In this document: positions 63,504 to 64,000 of the stretch, piece by piece | Layout: every line of letters begins with the position of its first letter | How positions within the stretch are numbered: the first letter of the stretch is position 1 | Origin: Chitinophaga pinensis | GTDB lineage: Bacteria; Bacteroidota; Bacteroidia; M30B66 | DNA: 64,000 bases | Assembly (NCBI GenBank): GCA_945883545.1 | Contig: CAMCXT010000004.1 | Location: 29,124 to 93,123 of the forward strand | Direction of reading: 5' to 3' | The notes under the pieces: generated by a model | Database searches by the model: none | What the model saw: only the letters and a program-made list of their open reading frames with translations | What the model was told of the DNA's origin: nothing | Translations under genes and position numbers: made by a program

Positions 63504-63656
63504 ATGAAAGCTAAAGACCCTATCAAAGAAAAAGAATTCGATACTGTAAAATTTTTTAGAGCAGTCAAAGAGAAAATCTCAAAAGAAACTCAAGGAATGA
63601 CATTCACGGAATTCAAAGAATATATAAGAAAAAGAAAATTGAAGACTGCTGAATAA
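63504..63656 (+). CDS. small antitoxin-like protein, partner of the PIN toxin
   Basis: Not in the ORF track: ATG 63504 to TAA 63656, 50 residues. It reads MKAKDPIKEK, then FDTVKFFRAVKEKISKETQGMTFTEFKEYIRKRK. The central core is shared with the protein at 62230. The amphipathic helical layout and small size fit an antitoxin that wraps the toxin; no clear DNA-binding domain is seen, so autoregulation is uncertain. It starts 10 nt after the toxin stop. Confidence 0.8.
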   Translation: MKAKDPIKEKEFDTVKFFRAVKEKISKETQGMTFTEFKEYIRKRKLKTAE

Positions 63657-63855
63657 GTTATTTCTAATAGCGGCTTTGCGAAATGCAGGTATTTGAGGTA
63701 CACGAATGGGATATTACTTTAGCACTCAATTATCTTTCACATCTATTGCATCAATTCCGCAAGATTATTTTTGACGATAATTAAGTCTAGTTTCAAGATT
63801 AGATTAAAATCCCACTTCACACCGGAAAACCCCAGTCTAATCCCGATCCCAAGCG
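63657..63855. other. non-coding stretch before palindrome copy 2
   Basis: No gene seen. The last about 45 nt are a diverged relative of the sequence before copy 1 (CCCACTT, then ACCCC, then CCAAGCG). Confidence 0.5.
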
Positions 63856-63999
63856 CTGGCCTCGGAAAATGCGCGAGGGTGCGTTGGGGTGAATTCCAAA
63901 CCGCTTACAAAGACTGCAAAATCCTACGTGATAGTTTGTAAGTCTTTGTTGTGGTTTGGAAGAGCGCGAGGAAGCATTGCATTTTCCTAGACTTTTTGT
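63856..63999. repeat. 144-bp imperfect palindromic repeat, copy 2
   Basis: Same 144 bp as 62631-62774 without a difference that I could find, in the same orientation and at the same place relative to its toxin/antitoxin module. It probably continues past the window edge. Confidence 0.93.
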
Positions 64000-64000
64000 G

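Overview
The window looks like a chromosome segment of a Bacteroidota bacterium, most likely from the Flavobacteriales. The supporting evidence is: SusC/RagA-like TonB-dependent receptors with CarboxypepD_reg N-termini; four surface proteins with type IX secretion (T9SS) sorting domains, three type A and one type B; the Bacteroidota promoter form TTTG-N~19-TAnnTTTG in front of several genes, including tRNA-Val and the SRP RNA; no Shine-Dalgarno signals; and the menaquinone gene mqnA. No rRNA, phage, insertion sequence or CRISPR array was seen.

Layout. 1-6 kb: a TonB-dependent receptor cut by the window edge, a small Cys-rich lipoprotein and a 1203-residue PKD-type surface protein. 6-12 kb, mostly minus strand: two GNAT acetyltransferases, an EVE-domain protein coupled to holA, a multi-spanning membrane protein, hutI and birA. 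12-16 kb, plus strand: a housekeeping run of rsfS, ftsH, a DUF2007 gene and cdsA, facing birA with only 5 bases between the starts. 16-24 kb: a receptor-like outer membrane protein, a membrane protein, a LytS/LytTR two-component pair, an acyltransferase, and a coupled SDR/VOC pair on the opposite strand. 24-34.5 kb: a type B T9SS protein, a large TonB receptor, a secreted alpha/beta-hydrolase-like protein without a visible nucleophile Ser, a membrane glycosyltransferase and two paralogous lipoproteins. 34.5-38.5 kb: a family 39 glycosyltransferase, the SRP RNA (ffs), a secreted EEP-fold nuclease/phosphatase-like protein, and about 1 kb of non-coding DNA with a three-copy direct repeat. 38.5-46 kb: a secreted GH16 glucanase, an MFS transporter, DUF1569, and a TolC/MacB-permease/adaptor operon that lacks an ATPase gene. 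46-55.5 kb: WG and DUF1287 proteins, hemB, a possible 36-codon gene behind an operator-like palindrome, a glycosyltransferase/phosphoesterase pair, a HEAT-cyclophilin lipoprotein, a PD40/TPR protein and mqnA. 55.6-61.6 kb: a MarR-adaptor-RND-TolC efflux operon, visibly richer in G+C than its neighbours. 61.7-64 kb: tRNA-Val, then two PIN toxin/antitoxin-like modules, each followed by the same 144-bp imperfect palindrome.

The most unusual part is the right end. The two 144-bp palindromes read as identical, while the toxin and antitoxin genes in front of them have diverged clearly (38 of 60 aligned toxin residues identical) and the first toxin has lost its N-terminal part. This suggests a repeat-bounded cassette downstream of a tRNA. 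Other notable points are the 181/190-bp tandem repeats at 37.8-38.3 kb, the possible small gene at 48.9 kb, and several genes whose start codon sits 4-5 nt behind a perfect TAnnTTTG element, which would give leaderless mRNAs. All function calls come from reading motifs and family resemblance; no database search was run.
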